NCBI GenBank assembly: GCA_039192165.1
Contig: JBCCXD010000015.1
Span: 1-64,000, forward strand
Length of the DNA stretch: 64,000 nt
Direction of reading: 5' to 3'
Origin: Dinoroseobacter sp039192165
GTDB lineage: Bacteria > Pseudomonadota > Alphaproteobacteria > Rhodobacterales > Rhodobacteraceae
Below the pieces are notes generated by a model. That model did not search any database and was not told the DNA's origin. It saw only the letters and a program-made list of their open reading frames with translations. Numbering within the stretch: the first letter of the stretch is position 1; each line of letters starts with the position of its first letter. The position numbers were made by a program, and so were the translations under genes. Below are positions 27,553-35,909 of this stretch, one piece after another.

Positions 27553-28193
27553 GCTGTTTTTTCCTCGAATTGGCACAAGTCATTAATGGGGCATACCCCA
27601 CAGGAGGGTTTGCGCGCTTTGCAGATATAACGTCCGTGCAGGATCAGCCAGTGATGCGCATGGTGTTGAAAATCGACGGGAATATGATCCTCTATCGCGC
27701 GTTCCACGGCAACGACATCCTTGCCCGGGCAAATTCCTGTCCGGTTGCCGACGCGGAAGATATGCGTATCAACAGCCTGTGCCGGATGCCCCCACCACAT
27801 GTTCAGAACAACATTTGCCGTTTTACGTCCAACACCGGGCAGGCTCTCCAGAGCGGCGCGTGAATTTGGCACCTCTCCGCCATAGTCTTCCACAAGAATT
27901 CGGCTGAGCTTGATCACGTTTTTTGCTTTATTGCGGTAGAGCCCAATAGTTTTGATGTGCTTGATCACACCCTCTTCGCCGAGAGCGAGCATTTTCTCTG
28001 GCGTGTCAGCAATTTTGAACAAGTCTTTGGTCGCTTTGTTCACCCCGACATCGGTTGCCTGCGCAGACAGCGCCACCGCCACAACAAGTGTATAGGCGTT
28101 CACATGATCCAACTCGCCCTTTGGTTCAGGATCAGAGGCCTGAAACCGGGCGAAAATCTCGCGGATGGTATGGTAGGACAGTTGCTTAGCCAT
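27549..28193 (-). CDS. nth: Endonuclease III (base-excision repair)
   Basis: A 214-residue DNA glycosylase/AP lyase removing oxidised pyrimidines. The helix-hairpin-helix is LPGVGRKTANVV with the catalytic lysine, followed by the aspartate in AVDTHIFRV. The four cysteines of the iron-sulfur cluster are spaced C-X6-C-X2-C-X5-C near the C-terminus. The ATG was chosen at MAKQLS, the usual family start; further upstream residues are low-complexity. Confidence 0.95.
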   Translation of the reverse strand: MAKQLSYHTIREIFARFQASDPEPKGELDHVNAYTLVVAVALSAQATDVGVNKATKDLFKIADTPEKMLALGEEGVIKHIKTIGLYRNKAKNVIKLSRILVEDYGGEVPNSRAALESLPGVGRKTANVVLNMWWGHPAQAVDTHIFRVGNRTGICPGKDVVAVERAIEDHIPVDFQHHAHHWLILHGRYICKARKPSCGVCPINDLCQFEEKTA

Positions 28194-28303
28194 GGCTCCT
28201 AATGCCTCGCTGAACAAACGACGGCAAGCGCCGCTTTTCCGCAAATTCCGGGTCGCAAGGCAGGCGGCGACCCCATAGGTTTGACTACGAAAGGAGACGC
28301 GTG

Positions 28304-29182
28304 ATGACCGACCCGAGTAAGAGCTACCACTACAACGTGATCCGCCGCGCCATCGACGCGATCGATGCCGCAGGTGGGACACCTTTGTCACTGGAGGACC
28401 TCGCGCAGGTCACCGGTTTGAGCCCGGCGCATCTTCAGCGTACCTTTTCTTCTTATGTTGGCGTGTCTCCGAAGCGATACCAACAGTATTTGACCTTGGA
28501 TCACGCCAAGACACTCCTCTCAAGCAGCTTCACTACACTGGGAACCGCCAATGAACTCGGCCTCTCCGGAACGGGTCGTCTGCACGATCTGTTTGTGACA
28601 TGGGAGGCTATGAGCCCAGGCGAATTTGCAAGAAAGGGCGCAGGCATGACGATCCGCTGGGGTTGGTTTGAAAGTCCGTTCGGACGGGCGCTTATCATGG
28701 GCACAAGCAAAGGCATTTGCGGGATAGCCTTTGCCGCCGAAACGGGCGAGGACGCCGCGATGGAGGACATGGTGGCCCGATGGCCAAAGGCGGACTTCGT
28801 TCCGGATTCTGAAACCCTTCGCCCTTGGGCGCAGGCCGCGTTCGGCGCTGGCACCGGAGACCTTTCGAAAGCGCCCCTTGTCCTCATAGGTGCTCCGTTT
28901 CAGATTAAGGTTTGGGAAGCGCTACTGCGCATTCCCTCAGGCACAGTCACAACCTACTCTGAGATCGCAGAGGCAATTGGCGCCCCCAGAGCCGTCCGCG
29001 CCGTCGGCACAGCGGTGGGCCGCAACCCCATCAGTTGGCTGATCCCGTGCCACCGCGCCCTTCGCAAATCCGGCGGGCTTGGAGGGTATCACTGGGGCCT
29101 TCCTGTAAAGCGCGCTATGCTCGCCCACGAGACCGCACAGCGGGCCGCGAACGAGCCCGAGGCCGCGCGGGTCTCCGCATAA
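28304..29182 (+). CDS. AraC-HTH / O6-methylguanine-DNA methyltransferase fusion
   Basis: 292 residues. The N-terminal 100 residues form an AraC-type DNA-binding domain (LEDLAQVTGLSPAHLQRTFSSYVGVSPKRYQQY). The C-terminal 160 are an Ogt-type methyltransferase with the acceptor cysteine at about 249 in PCHR, preceded by VGRNPISWLI. The zinc-cysteine phosphotriester domain at the N-terminus of true Ada is absent. It repairs O6-methylguanine by suicide methyl transfer. An AAAGGAG site precedes the ATG. Confidence 0.92.
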   Translation: MTDPSKSYHYNVIRRAIDAIDAAGGTPLSLEDLAQVTGLSPAHLQRTFSSYVGVSPKRYQQYLTLDHAKTLLSSSFTTLGTANELGLSGTGRLHDLFVTWEAMSPGEFARKGAGMTIRWGWFESPFGRALIMGTSKGICGIAFAAETGEDAAMEDMVARWPKADFVPDSETLRPWAQAAFGAGTGDLSKAPLVLIGAPFQIKVWEALLRIPSGTVTTYSEIAEAIGAPRAVRAVGTAVGRNPISWLIPCHRALRKSGGLGGYHWGLPVKRAMLAHETAQRAANEPEAARVSA

Positions 29183-29275
29183 AACGGGCCGATACAACCT
29201 TTGCTATTGCATAACCACGCCCTTCAAAGGCTTATGGGCTAAAAAATCCTATCGAGCTAAGGAGGCCAAAGGCCC

Positions 29276-29905
29276 ATGTTTCTCCGAACACCAACTCTGC
29301 TGCTCGCAGCGGGCGCGTTCGCCCTTTCTGCTTGCACCGTGCCCGCCAACCGTCAGAACACGGCCACAGGAGCTGCCGCAGGCGCCGCGATCGGCGGTTT
29401 GCTTGGCGCAACGAACGATACTCAAACCGCATTGATTGGCGCAGCTCTAGGCGCTGGTGTGGGGGCAATTATCGGCGATCGTCTTGATGCGCAGGAGGCC
29501 GCGCTGCGCGAGAGCCTGAACAGCGATGAGATCTTGATCCAGAACACCGGCAGAGAACTCGTTGTGACCATGCCGCAGGACATATTGTTCGATGTGGACA
29601 GCGCAGCGCTTCAGCCAACCCTGCGCGGCGATCTTGGGCTTCTTGCCGGCAATCTCAACGAGTACCCAGACACGCAAGTGCGGGTTGTTGGCCATACGGA
29701 CAATACCGGCGCCGCGTCCTACAATCTTGCGCTCTCAAAAGAGCGCGCAGCGTCCGTGGCCGGGGTCCTGAGCCAAAACGGAGTTGATACAGGGCGCGTT
29801 TTGGCAATTGGCGCCGGCGAGGATCAGCCTGTCGCCTCCAACCTAGACGAAGCAGGCCGCGCACAAAACCGGCGGGTAGAGATTGTAATTTCGCCAACTG
29901 TCTGA
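29276..29905 (+). CDS. OmpA-family outer membrane lipoprotein
   Basis: 209 residues. The lipobox is LSAC, with the lipidated cysteine at about residue 21. A glycine-zipper segment (about 32-65, alternating small residues) follows, then an OmpA C-terminal domain (about 95-205) with VVGHTDNTGAASYNLALSKERA and GRAQNRRVEI, the residues that bind peptidoglycan diaminopimelate. Likely role: anchoring the outer membrane to the cell wall. A single gene. Confidence 0.92.
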   Translation: MFLRTPTLLLAAGAFALSACTVPANRQNTATGAAAGAAIGGLLGATNDTQTALIGAALGAGVGAIIGDRLDAQEAALRESLNSDEILIQNTGRELVVTMPQDILFDVDSAALQPTLRGDLGLLAGNLNEYPDTQVRVVGHTDNTGAASYNLALSKERAASVAGVLSQNGVDTGRVLAIGAGEDQPVASNLDEAGRAQNRRVEIVISPTV

Positions 29906-29939
29906 ACCCGTCACGCAGACGGCTTGCAAGACACCCAGG

Positions 29940-29960
29940 TTGGTCATAATCTTTGACCAA
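29940..29960. promoter_or_regulatory. Inverted repeat before FadR-type gene
   Basis: TTGGTCA-N7-TGACCAA, two perfect seven-base arms ending 17 bases before the ATG of the FadR-type regulator. The TGGTC...GACCA half-sites resemble operators of PdhR/LldR/FadR-type GntR proteins, although their usual spacer is shorter. Autoregulation is inferred. Confidence 0.5.
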
Positions 29961-29976
29961 TCCGGGGGCGCAAACT

Positions 29977-30744
29977 ATGCCGTTTCAACGCATTCAGTCT
30001 GAGAAACTCTCACAATCCGTGGTGCGGCAGATCGAAAAACTGATCCTACGCGGTATCCTTCGGCCCGGAGAACGCTTGCCCGCAGAACGGGATCTTGCCG
30101 AGAAACTTGGTGTCTCGCGCCCATCTTTGCGAGAGGCACTTGCAGAACTCCAGTCCAGAGGGCTGCTCGAAACACGCAAAGGCTCCGGCGTGTTCGTCGC
30201 CGATGTCCTGGGGACAGGGTTTTCCGAGGCGCTGGTGCGGTTGTTTTCGACCCATGACGAGGCTGTTTTCGATTATCTTGCGTTCCGGAGGGATTTGGAA
30301 TCCTTGGCGGCAGATCGGGCCGCGCGCCTCGGGTCCGACACGGATCTGAAAGTCGTCGACACTGTATTCAAGAAAATGGAAGCCGCGCATTCGAAGCGCA
30401 ACCCGTCCGAAGAAGCCAAGCTGGATGCGGAGTTTCATCTTTCGATCGTAGAGGCGAGCCACAACGTCATTATGCTGCACATGATGCGGTCCATGTTCGA
30501 GCTTCTGCGCGAGGGCGTTTTCTACAATCGACAGATCATGTTCAAACAGCGCGCAACACGCGACCAGCTTCTTGGACAACACCGCGCAATCAATGATGCC
30601 TTGCAGGCTCGCGATGCTGAAGCCGCTCGCGCCGCAGTGGTGCTGCATTTGGATTTCGTTGAGGGCTCACTGTCGGATTGGCGCGAAATGGAGCGCAATG
30701 AAGAGATAGCGCGCCAACGGTTCGAACACGCTCAATCCCTATAA
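29977..30744 (+). CDS. FadR/PdhR subfamily GntR regulator
   Basis: 255 residues. The winged helix (about 5-75) has ERLPAERDLAEKLGVSRPSLREALAELQSRGLLE. The FCD domain (about 90-235) carries acidic and histidine ligand residues (DAEFHLSIVEASHN). It is most like PdhR-type regulators of pyruvate or lactate metabolism. The ATG after GGGGG was taken; an in-frame TTG eight codons upstream lies in the inverted repeat and is unlikely. No target operon adjoins it, so it probably acts elsewhere in the genome. Confidence 0.88.
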   Translation: MPFQRIQSEKLSQSVVRQIEKLILRGILRPGERLPAERDLAEKLGVSRPSLREALAELQSRGLLETRKGSGVFVADVLGTGFSEALVRLFSTHDEAVFDYLAFRRDLESLAADRAARLGSDTDLKVVDTVFKKMEAAHSKRNPSEEAKLDAEFHLSIVEASHNVIMLHMMRSMFELLREGVFYNRQIMFKQRATRDQLLGQHRAINDALQARDAEAARAAVVLHLDFVEGSLSDWREMERNEEIARQRFEHAQSL

Positions 30745-30773
30745 AAAAACCCGGGCTTATACCCGGGTTTTTT
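30743..30773. terminator. Bidirectional rho-independent terminator
   Basis: AAAAAACCCGGG, a six-base loop, then CCCGGGTTTTTT. The A-run and T-run let the same hairpin end both the FadR-type gene and the convergent F0 ATP synthase operon. Confidence 0.9.
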
Positions 30774-30794
30774 AATCGATTGCCTTGCGCCGTT

Positions 30795-31367
30795 TCAGTG
30801 CAGGCGATCCTGAACTTCCTTTATGGCGGCTGTTGTCATCGCATCGCGGTCTGCAGCGGTGAGCTTGTCACGGATAACGTCTGCAGCAGCCGCAACAGCC
30901 ACTGTTACAGCCTGGTCTTTGACCTGTTTGACAGCCGCCGCCTCAGCGGAAGCGATCTGGTCCTCTGCGGCTGCCAGACGCCGCGCGATCGACTTTTCAA
31001 GATCTATCTTGGCCTGCGCTGCAGCGGCCTCCGCATCTTCCCGCGCGGTTTTTACAATCGCGTCAGCTTGGTCTGTGACCTCAGCCTGCTTCCGCTCGTA
31101 GGATGCGAGAATGGTCTGAGCCTCTTCGCGAAGGGCCTTGGCTTCTTCCAGTTCCGCTTTGATCGCGTCAGCCCGCTTGTCGAGCATACCGTTGATCAAC
31201 CCCGGGACCTTGAAGTAGGCGAGGATCCCGATGAACAGAATGAACGCGATCAGGACGATGAAGTCCGTGTTAGCGAGCGAAAAGAATGGACCCTTGGCTG
31301 CGAAGGCGGGCGATGTTCCGAGAACAGATACCGATAGGGTAAGAGTTAGAAATCGCATCCCGCTCAT
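30795..31367 (-). CDS. atpF: ATP synthase F0 subunit b
   Basis: 190 residues. It has an N-terminal membrane segment (about 30-50, FIVLIAFILFIGILAYF) and then a long charged coiled coil rich in Ala, Glu and Lys, forming the peripheral stalk of the F0F1 ATP synthase. A signal-like stretch precedes the membrane helix, common in this alphaproteobacterial subunit. It overlaps the b' gene by four bases (ATGA) and ends the F0 operon before the terminator. Confidence 0.95.
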   Translation of the reverse strand: MSGMRFLTLTLSVSVLGTSPAFAAKGPFFSLANTDFIVLIAFILFIGILAYFKVPGLINGMLDKRADAIKAELEEAKALREEAQTILASYERKQAEVTDQADAIVKTAREDAEAAAAQAKIDLEKSIARRLAAAEDQIASAEAAAVKQVKDQAVTVAVAAAADVIRDKLTAADRDAMTTAAIKEVQDRLH

Positions 31368-31888
31368 CCTTTCAGTCGGTCGGAAACCGCCGCCTTTACG
31401 TCAGCGCCGGATGCCTGAGGAAGCAGAGCAGCGACCAGCGCCTCTGCGGTCTCGTTGGCGACTTCCGTCACGCTCTGCATTGCGTTTTCACGGATCTCTG
31501 AGATCGCCTTTTCGGACTCGGCGGCCTTGGCTGCGATCTCGGCATCAGCTTTGGCGGTAGCATCATCCAGCTCGTTCTGAATTTCAGCTTTCGCTTCTGC
31601 AACAATCTTTTGAGCTTCGGCCCGTGCCTCAGCAAGCGCTCTGTTGTATGCCTCTTCGGCCTCAACGGCTTTGAGCTTCAGTTCTTCGGCAGCGGCCAGA
31701 TCGTTGGTGATCGTGCCGGAGCGTTCCGCAAGAACGGATGCAATACGTGGCAAAGCCACCTTGTTGAGCACGAGGTAGATGACGACCAGCGTCACCACGA
31801 GCCAGAAGATCTGGTTCGGGAATGTCGAAAAATCGAGCTGCGGCATACCCGGTGCGGATGCTGCGGCGTCTGTTGCCTCTGTTGCCAT
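31364..31888 (-). CDS. ATP synthase F0 subunit b'
   Basis: 174 residues with one membrane helix near 27-47 (FWLVVTLVVIYLVLNKVALPRI) followed by a heptad-rich Ala/Glu/Lys coiled coil. Photosynthetic and related alphaproteobacteria carry two different stalk subunits, b and b', which pair as a heterodimer. Its place between the c and b genes supports the b' assignment (sometimes named atpX or atpG). Confidence 0.93.
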   Translation of the reverse strand: MATEATDAAASAPGMPQLDFSTFPNQIFWLVVTLVVIYLVLNKVALPRIASVLAERSGTITNDLAAAEELKLKAVEAEEAYNRALAEARAEAQKIVAEAKAEIQNELDDATAKADAEIAAKAAESEKAISEIRENAMQSVTEVANETAEALVAALLPQASGADVKAAVSDRLKG

Positions 31889-31964
31889 GTTTCCCTCCTT
31901 GGCCTTCGGTCACATCGGACCGGCCCAACGGGCCAGCCCGACCGTAAGGATCGAAGAAAGGTGC

Positions 31965-32201
31965 TTAGACGGCGAACATCAGCAGCAGAGCGACGAGGAA
32001 TGCGAAGATCCCCAGCGCTTCTGCGAACGCGATGCCGATGAAGAGCGTCGCAGTCTGACCGGCAGCGGCAGACGGGTTACGCAGAGCACCTGCGAGGAAG
32101 TTGCCTGCCACGTGGCCCACACCGATAGCGGCGGCACCAGAACCGATTGCTGCGAGGCCTGCGCCGATGAACTGGCCGAGTTGTGCGATATCGCCTTCCA
32201 T
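31965..32201 (-). CDS. atpE: ATP synthase F0 subunit c
   Basis: A 78-residue hairpin of two membrane helices that forms the rotor ring. The polar loop R41-N42-P43 is present, and the ion-binding carboxylate is E61 in AFAEALGIF. The glycine/alanine-rich first helix is typical. No Gln or extra polar residue marks it as a sodium-type ring, so it is likely proton-coupled. Confidence 0.97.
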   Translation of the reverse strand: MEGDIAQLGQFIGAGLAAIGSGAAAIGVGHVAGNFLAGALRNPSAAAGQTATLFIGIAFAEALGIFAFLVALLLMFAV

Positions 32202-32268
32202 GATCGTTTCTCCTTACGATGGAATTGGAATTTTGGGATCGATCGGAGCGCCTGCCCCGCCCGAGTGA

Positions 32269-33021
32269 TTAGTGATGCGGGTGCAGTGCGTCCTTCAGAT
32301 ACACGCATGTTAGAATGGTAAAGACGTAGGCCTGGATCGCGGACACGAGCACTTCGAGCCCATAGATCGCCACAACCCCGAGGATGGCGATCGGTGCAAC
32401 CGCGCCGACCTGCGCAAAGCCTGCGAACACTTTCAGAACCGCGTGACCGGCCATCATGTTGCCTGCCAGACGAATGGAATGGCTGACCGGGCGCACGAAG
32501 TAGGAAATCACCTCGATGATCGCGAGGATCGGGCGAAGTGCAAGCGGTGCCGAAGACACCCAGAAGAGGCTCAGGAAGCCCGCACCGTTCTTAACAAACC
32601 CGATGATCGTCACGGTGAAGAAAACAGCAAAGGCCATGATCGCGGTAACCGCGATGTGCGAAGTGGTTGTGAAACTCATCGGGATCAGCCCGAGAAAATT
32701 CGCGAAGATGATGAACAGGAACAGCGTGAAAATGTAGGGGAAGTACTTCAAGCCATCCTTGCCGACGACATCCTCCACCATCTTGTAAACGAACCCGTAG
32801 GCGAGTTCCGCTATCGACTGCGCGCGCGTCGGGATGATCGCGCGGCCGCGTGTTCCGACAACCAGAAGCAAGGTGATTGCGCCAATCGCCAGTGCCATCC
32901 ATAGCGTCACATTGGTGATCGTGTAAAAGTGGACCGGGTCACCCGCCTCACCGAACAACGGCTTGACGATAAACTGATCCATCGGATGGAACTCTAGCTT
33001 GCCGCTCTCATCGGTCGCCAC
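32269..33021 (-). CDS. atpB: ATP synthase F0 subunit a
   Basis: 250 residues with five or six membrane helices. The essential arginine lies in VSHSIRLAGNMMAGH, and conserved polar residues of the half-channels are in the last helices (YGLEVLVSAIQAYVFTILTCVYL). It forms the stator channel against the c-ring. The gene order I-B-E-b'-b is the usual one of alphaproteobacteria, where the F1 genes lie elsewhere. Confidence 0.97.
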   Translation of the reverse strand: MATDESGKLEFHPMDQFIVKPLFGEAGDPVHFYTITNVTLWMALAIGAITLLLVVGTRGRAIIPTRAQSIAELAYGFVYKMVEDVVGKDGLKYFPYIFTLFLFIIFANFLGLIPMSFTTTSHIAVTAIMAFAVFFTVTIIGFVKNGAGFLSLFWVSSAPLALRPILAIIEVISYFVRPVSHSIRLAGNMMAGHAVLKVFAGFAQVGAVAPIAILGVVAIYGLEVLVSAIQAYVFTILTCVYLKDALHPHH

Positions 33022-33024
33022 GGT

Positions 33025-33357
33025 CTATTCCCCTTCACGCTCGGCAGGCTCACCTGCCTTGATCCGATCTTCCTGAAGCTCGCGCGCGGTTCCGATCATC
33101 GTTTTGACGCCCGCGATGAAGCCCAGCAATGTAAACAGCACGAGGAAAATCGGTTTTGTGCCAAACACTGCGTCCAGCCCGACCCCTATGCCAAAGCCGA
33201 TCCCGAGACCGGCCACAAGTTCGACCACCATGCGCCACGCGTGCTGCGCGAGGCTGTAGTGTTCTTCCTTCGGGGGGGCGGGTGCCTGAGCGTCTTTGAG
33301 CGCGTCAATGCGCGCCTCGAGCGCCTTTAGCTTTTCGCGATGCGGATCCTCCGCCAC
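33025..33357 (-). CDS. atpI: ATP synthase assembly/accessory protein AtpI
   Basis: A 110-residue protein with an N-terminal coiled-coil stretch (about 1-40) and two membrane segments (about 45-95) carrying GLGIGFGIGVGLDAVFGTKPIFLVLFTLLGFIAG. AtpI homologues help assemble the c-ring. It starts with GTG, preceded by GGAGGGG at good spacing, and leads the F0 operon. Confidence 0.9.
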   Translation of the reverse strand: MAEDPHREKLKALEARIDALKDAQAPAPPKEEHYSLAQHAWRMVVELVAGLGIGFGIGVGLDAVFGTKPIFLVLFTLLGFIAGVKTMIGTARELQEDRIKAGEPAEREGE

Positions 33358-33660
33358 GGCAAAAGCCCCTCCAATGGATTTGCGCGCACGCTAGGAGGAG
33401 CCAAGCGCAGAGTCAACGCGTGGAAGCGACATTTCAAGAAGCCCTAAACTACTGTTTAAAATATATAAAAACCCGGTGCGACAGACTGCGCATAGGTTTG
33501 CCGGAGCATCGAAGGCCCATTTCTTTAAGCATCGCTTATTCAACCAATTGGTTGATCTTGGGAAACATGGTGCCCGCTCGTTTTCAGGTGCGTGCCCAAA
33601 ATCGGTCGCAAAGACCAGTATTGTGCAGGATCAGGATGTACGTGTCAGGCAAACAGAGCA
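33358..33660. other. Divergent intergenic region, F0 operon promoter
   Basis: Contains the upstream region of the F0 operon on the minus strand. A weak promoter candidate reads TTGACT, 17 bases, TAGCGT toward atpI (minus strand, around 33388-33416). An AT-rich patch near 33450-33470 may matter for either promoter. No gene seen. Confidence 0.35.
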
Positions 33661-34641
33661 ATGATGGAATTTCCCATTTCTCGCGCGGGCAAAGCGCTCA
33701 TCGTTTTAGCAGGATTGTGCATCCCGCTGTTCCTACCAATCGGTGATGCCGTCGTAAGCCTGCTTTTCTGGTCTGTGGTCGGCATGCCAGTGGCGATCTT
33801 TTTGGTCGCGGTACCGCTCATCGTTTTCTGTGGCGGGGCCGGTTGGGCCAGCTCCGCCTTGGCGAAATCGCTCGGCATGCCCAGTACCGGTGCGTTTTGC
33901 CTTGGCCTCCTGATCGGCGTCGCGCCGCTGACTCTTCCGGTGCTGGTCCTGAACCCCACCATCGAGCGCGACCTTGCGCGCGTTTTGGAAAAGGACGTTG
34001 CATGGCCGAAGACTCTACCAGAGGCAGACCACCTCGCGCTTGCCCACCAACGCACGGAAGCAACAAGAGTCGGAGACGCGCGCTGCGATGCTCTGTGCAC
34101 GGAACTTTTGGTCTATGCCCACGTACCCGATCTGATCGTCGCGCGCCTTCCGGCACTTTTCGATTTGTCCGACACCACGCCCGCCACTCGGTTTCAGTTA
34201 CGCGCAAGCAGCGCCTGCGCAGACCTGCGCGATGTCGCTCAGTTAGCCCCCCAGGACCCCAAGGATCTGCGGCATACTTTCCGCTTCTGTATCGAGGCGA
34301 TCCCCACCACATTGGCTGAGGCGGACCTTGTTTTGGTCGAAGGCAAAAAGACTTCAAAAACGCCCAATTCAGGTCTTGCCGAAAGAGACGCGCCCGGCAT
34401 TTCCTCAATTCAGCGAAGAAGCGTTTTGCAGCGTAAAGCTTCGGGATTGCAGATCGTGGGACAGCAGAGCTGGGTGTCTTACCGCACCTTTGCCCGTTTG
34501 CCCTATGGTGTCGATCTGCAAAGCACATCCGATGGAAGCTTTTCGGTTCATGCGCGTTTGCCAACCATGCAACACACCTATGCGCCTTCGAAACTCGAAC
34601 AGGACTGGATTCGCGCAATGCTCGGGCTTGGCCCGTCTTGA
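33661..34641 (+). CDS. Membrane protein of unknown function
   Basis: 326 residues. Three hydrophobic segments occupy about residues 8-115, and the remaining 200 residues are soluble and contain four cysteines (CDALC, ACADL, FCIEA). No family is recognised. Ribosome binding is weak, and a second ATG follows immediately. The codon pattern is that of the neighbours, so I believe it is a real gene. The soluble part may lie in the periplasm. It is separated from the ArsR gene by 30 bases and could share its transcript. Confidence 0.6.
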   Translation: MMEFPISRAGKALIVLAGLCIPLFLPIGDAVVSLLFWSVVGMPVAIFLVAVPLIVFCGGAGWASSALAKSLGMPSTGAFCLGLLIGVAPLTLPVLVLNPTIERDLARVLEKDVAWPKTLPEADHLALAHQRTEATRVGDARCDALCTELLVYAHVPDLIVARLPALFDLSDTTPATRFQLRASSACADLRDVAQLAPQDPKDLRHTFRFCIEAIPTTLAEADLVLVEGKKTSKTPNSGLAERDAPGISSIQRRSVLQRKASGLQIVGQQSWVSYRTFARLPYGVDLQSTSDGSFSVHARLPTMQHTYAPSKLEQDWIRAMLGLGPS

Positions 34642-34671
34642 CCGAAAGCGCCATGACGCCTAGGGGCAGAT

Positions 34672-35007
34672 ATGTCGAACACGCTCGATACAGTCTTTTC
34701 TGCCCTCGCCGACCCGACCCGGCGCGCCATTCTCGTGATGCTGCTGGAGGACGACATGGCAGTGACTGATGTCGCGGAACCTTTCGAGATGTCGCTTGCT
34801 GCCGTGTCCAAGCATCTGACAATCCTCACCCGTGCCGGCCTCATCAGCCAGGAAAAGAGGGGACGTGTAAAATGGTGCAAGCTGGAGCCCGACGCGCTGC
34901 GCGATGCCTCGATCTGGATGCAGAGCTTTGGGCAGTTCGAGGCCGTGAACCTTGATGCGTTCGAGCGGTTTCTGGAAACAGAACTGCATGACCAGGGCGA
35001 CGCCTAG
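34672..35007 (+). CDS. ArsR-type winged-helix regulator
   Basis: 111 residues with the ArsR/SdpR pattern: FSALADPTRRAILVML, then MSLAAVSKHLTILTRAGLISQEKRGRVKW for the recognition helix and wing. The metal cysteines of classic ArsR/SmtB (ELCVCDL) are absent, so it more likely belongs to the SdpR-like group that is not metal-responsive. Its end overlaps the end of the convergent transporter gene by four bases. Confidence 0.88.
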   Translation: MSNTLDTVFSALADPTRRAILVMLLEDDMAVTDVAEPFEMSLAAVSKHLTILTRAGLISQEKRGRVKWCKLEPDALRDASIWMQSFGQFEAVNLDAFERFLETELHDQGDA

Positions 35008-35909
35008 CCCTCCGGCTTCAGCAAAAGCAGCAGAGCGATTGCAGTCAGAGCCACGCCGCCCAGCAATGGCAGAGACGGGGCCGCTGCGCCCAAGCCGACT
35101 TCCCAAACAATTACCCAGCTTGGTACCAAATAGGTGTAGGCCATCACTTTCGCCGCCGGCAGACGAAGCGTCGCAACTTGAAGTAACACGAATGTCGCGG
35201 CGCTCGCACCAAACGCCAGGTACAGCAACGTCACCCAAACCATAGGACGCAGACCCTGCCAGTCGGTCGCCGCCAGGTCGCGCGCCCCATAAACAACCAG
35301 CGTCAGGGTGCCCGCCAAAACACTTCCGAAAGTGAAGGCCACGATCTGTTCCCCGCGGTTCCAAGCGCGGGACAGGGGCGCATACAAGGCATGGGCCACG
35401 CAGCCCCAAAAAAACACAGCCTCGCCACGGCCAATCTGGAAAGACAGAAATGCGGTCCAGGAGGCATCAAAGATCACCCAGAGCGCGCCGACCGCGCCGA
35501 CCAGCAAAGCAAGCGCCATACGCGGCGTCGTGACCTGCCGCAAAAGCAACCAGCCAAATCCAGCACTCAGCACCGGCGTAAACGTGAAGACCGCTGCCGT
35601 TGAAACAGGGCTTGCGGTTTTCAAACCTTCGAACATCAGAACGAAGTAGCTTGAGAACAGTGCGCCAAGGCCGACATAACGCCAGGGCGCGTCCAGCATC
35701 TCGCGCGAAAACGCGCGCATTGCGGCGGCAACCGCTCCGATCGCGCATCCAGCAAGTGCAAAGCGCAGAGCTGCCAGCGCAACGGGTGAAATCTCATTTG
35801 CAATGCGACCACCGAGCGCGAAAGATCCTGCCACTAAAGCCGAGAACACCAGCATTGCGAGATGTCCCTCGCGCGCTTTCGAGGATGGACGATGCCCGCG
35901 CGACGTCAT
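35004..35909 (-). CDS. EamA/DMT-superfamily transporter
   Basis: 301 residues with about ten membrane helices arranged as two EamA repeats. Typical features are ISPVALAALRFALAGC in the first and TLLYLAFGASAATFVLLQ, then VMAYTYLVPSWVIVWE, in the second. The family exports amino acids, sugars and metabolites; the substrate is not evident. Its start overlaps the LysR stop (ATGA), so the two are coupled and the LysR protein may regulate it. Confidence 0.88.
   Translation of the reverse strand: MTSRGHRPSSKAREGHLAMLVFSALVAGSFALGGRIANEISPVALAALRFALAGCAIGAVAAAMRAFSREMLDAPWRYVGLGALFSSYFVLMFEGLKTASPVSTAAVFTFTPVLSAGFGWLLLRQVTTPRMALALLVGAVGALWVIFDASWTAFLSFQIGRGEAVFFWGCVAHALYAPLSRAWNRGEQIVAFTFGSVLAGTLTLVVYGARDLAATDWQGLRPMVWVTLLYLAFGASAATFVLLQVATLRLPAAKVMAYTYLVPSWVIVWEVGLGAAAPSLPLLGGVALTAIALLLLLKPEG

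Noticed and set aside
33818..34822. Minus-strand open frame of 334 codons
   Set aside because: Overlaps the membrane protein and ArsR genes in antisense; low-complexity Arg/Ser translation.
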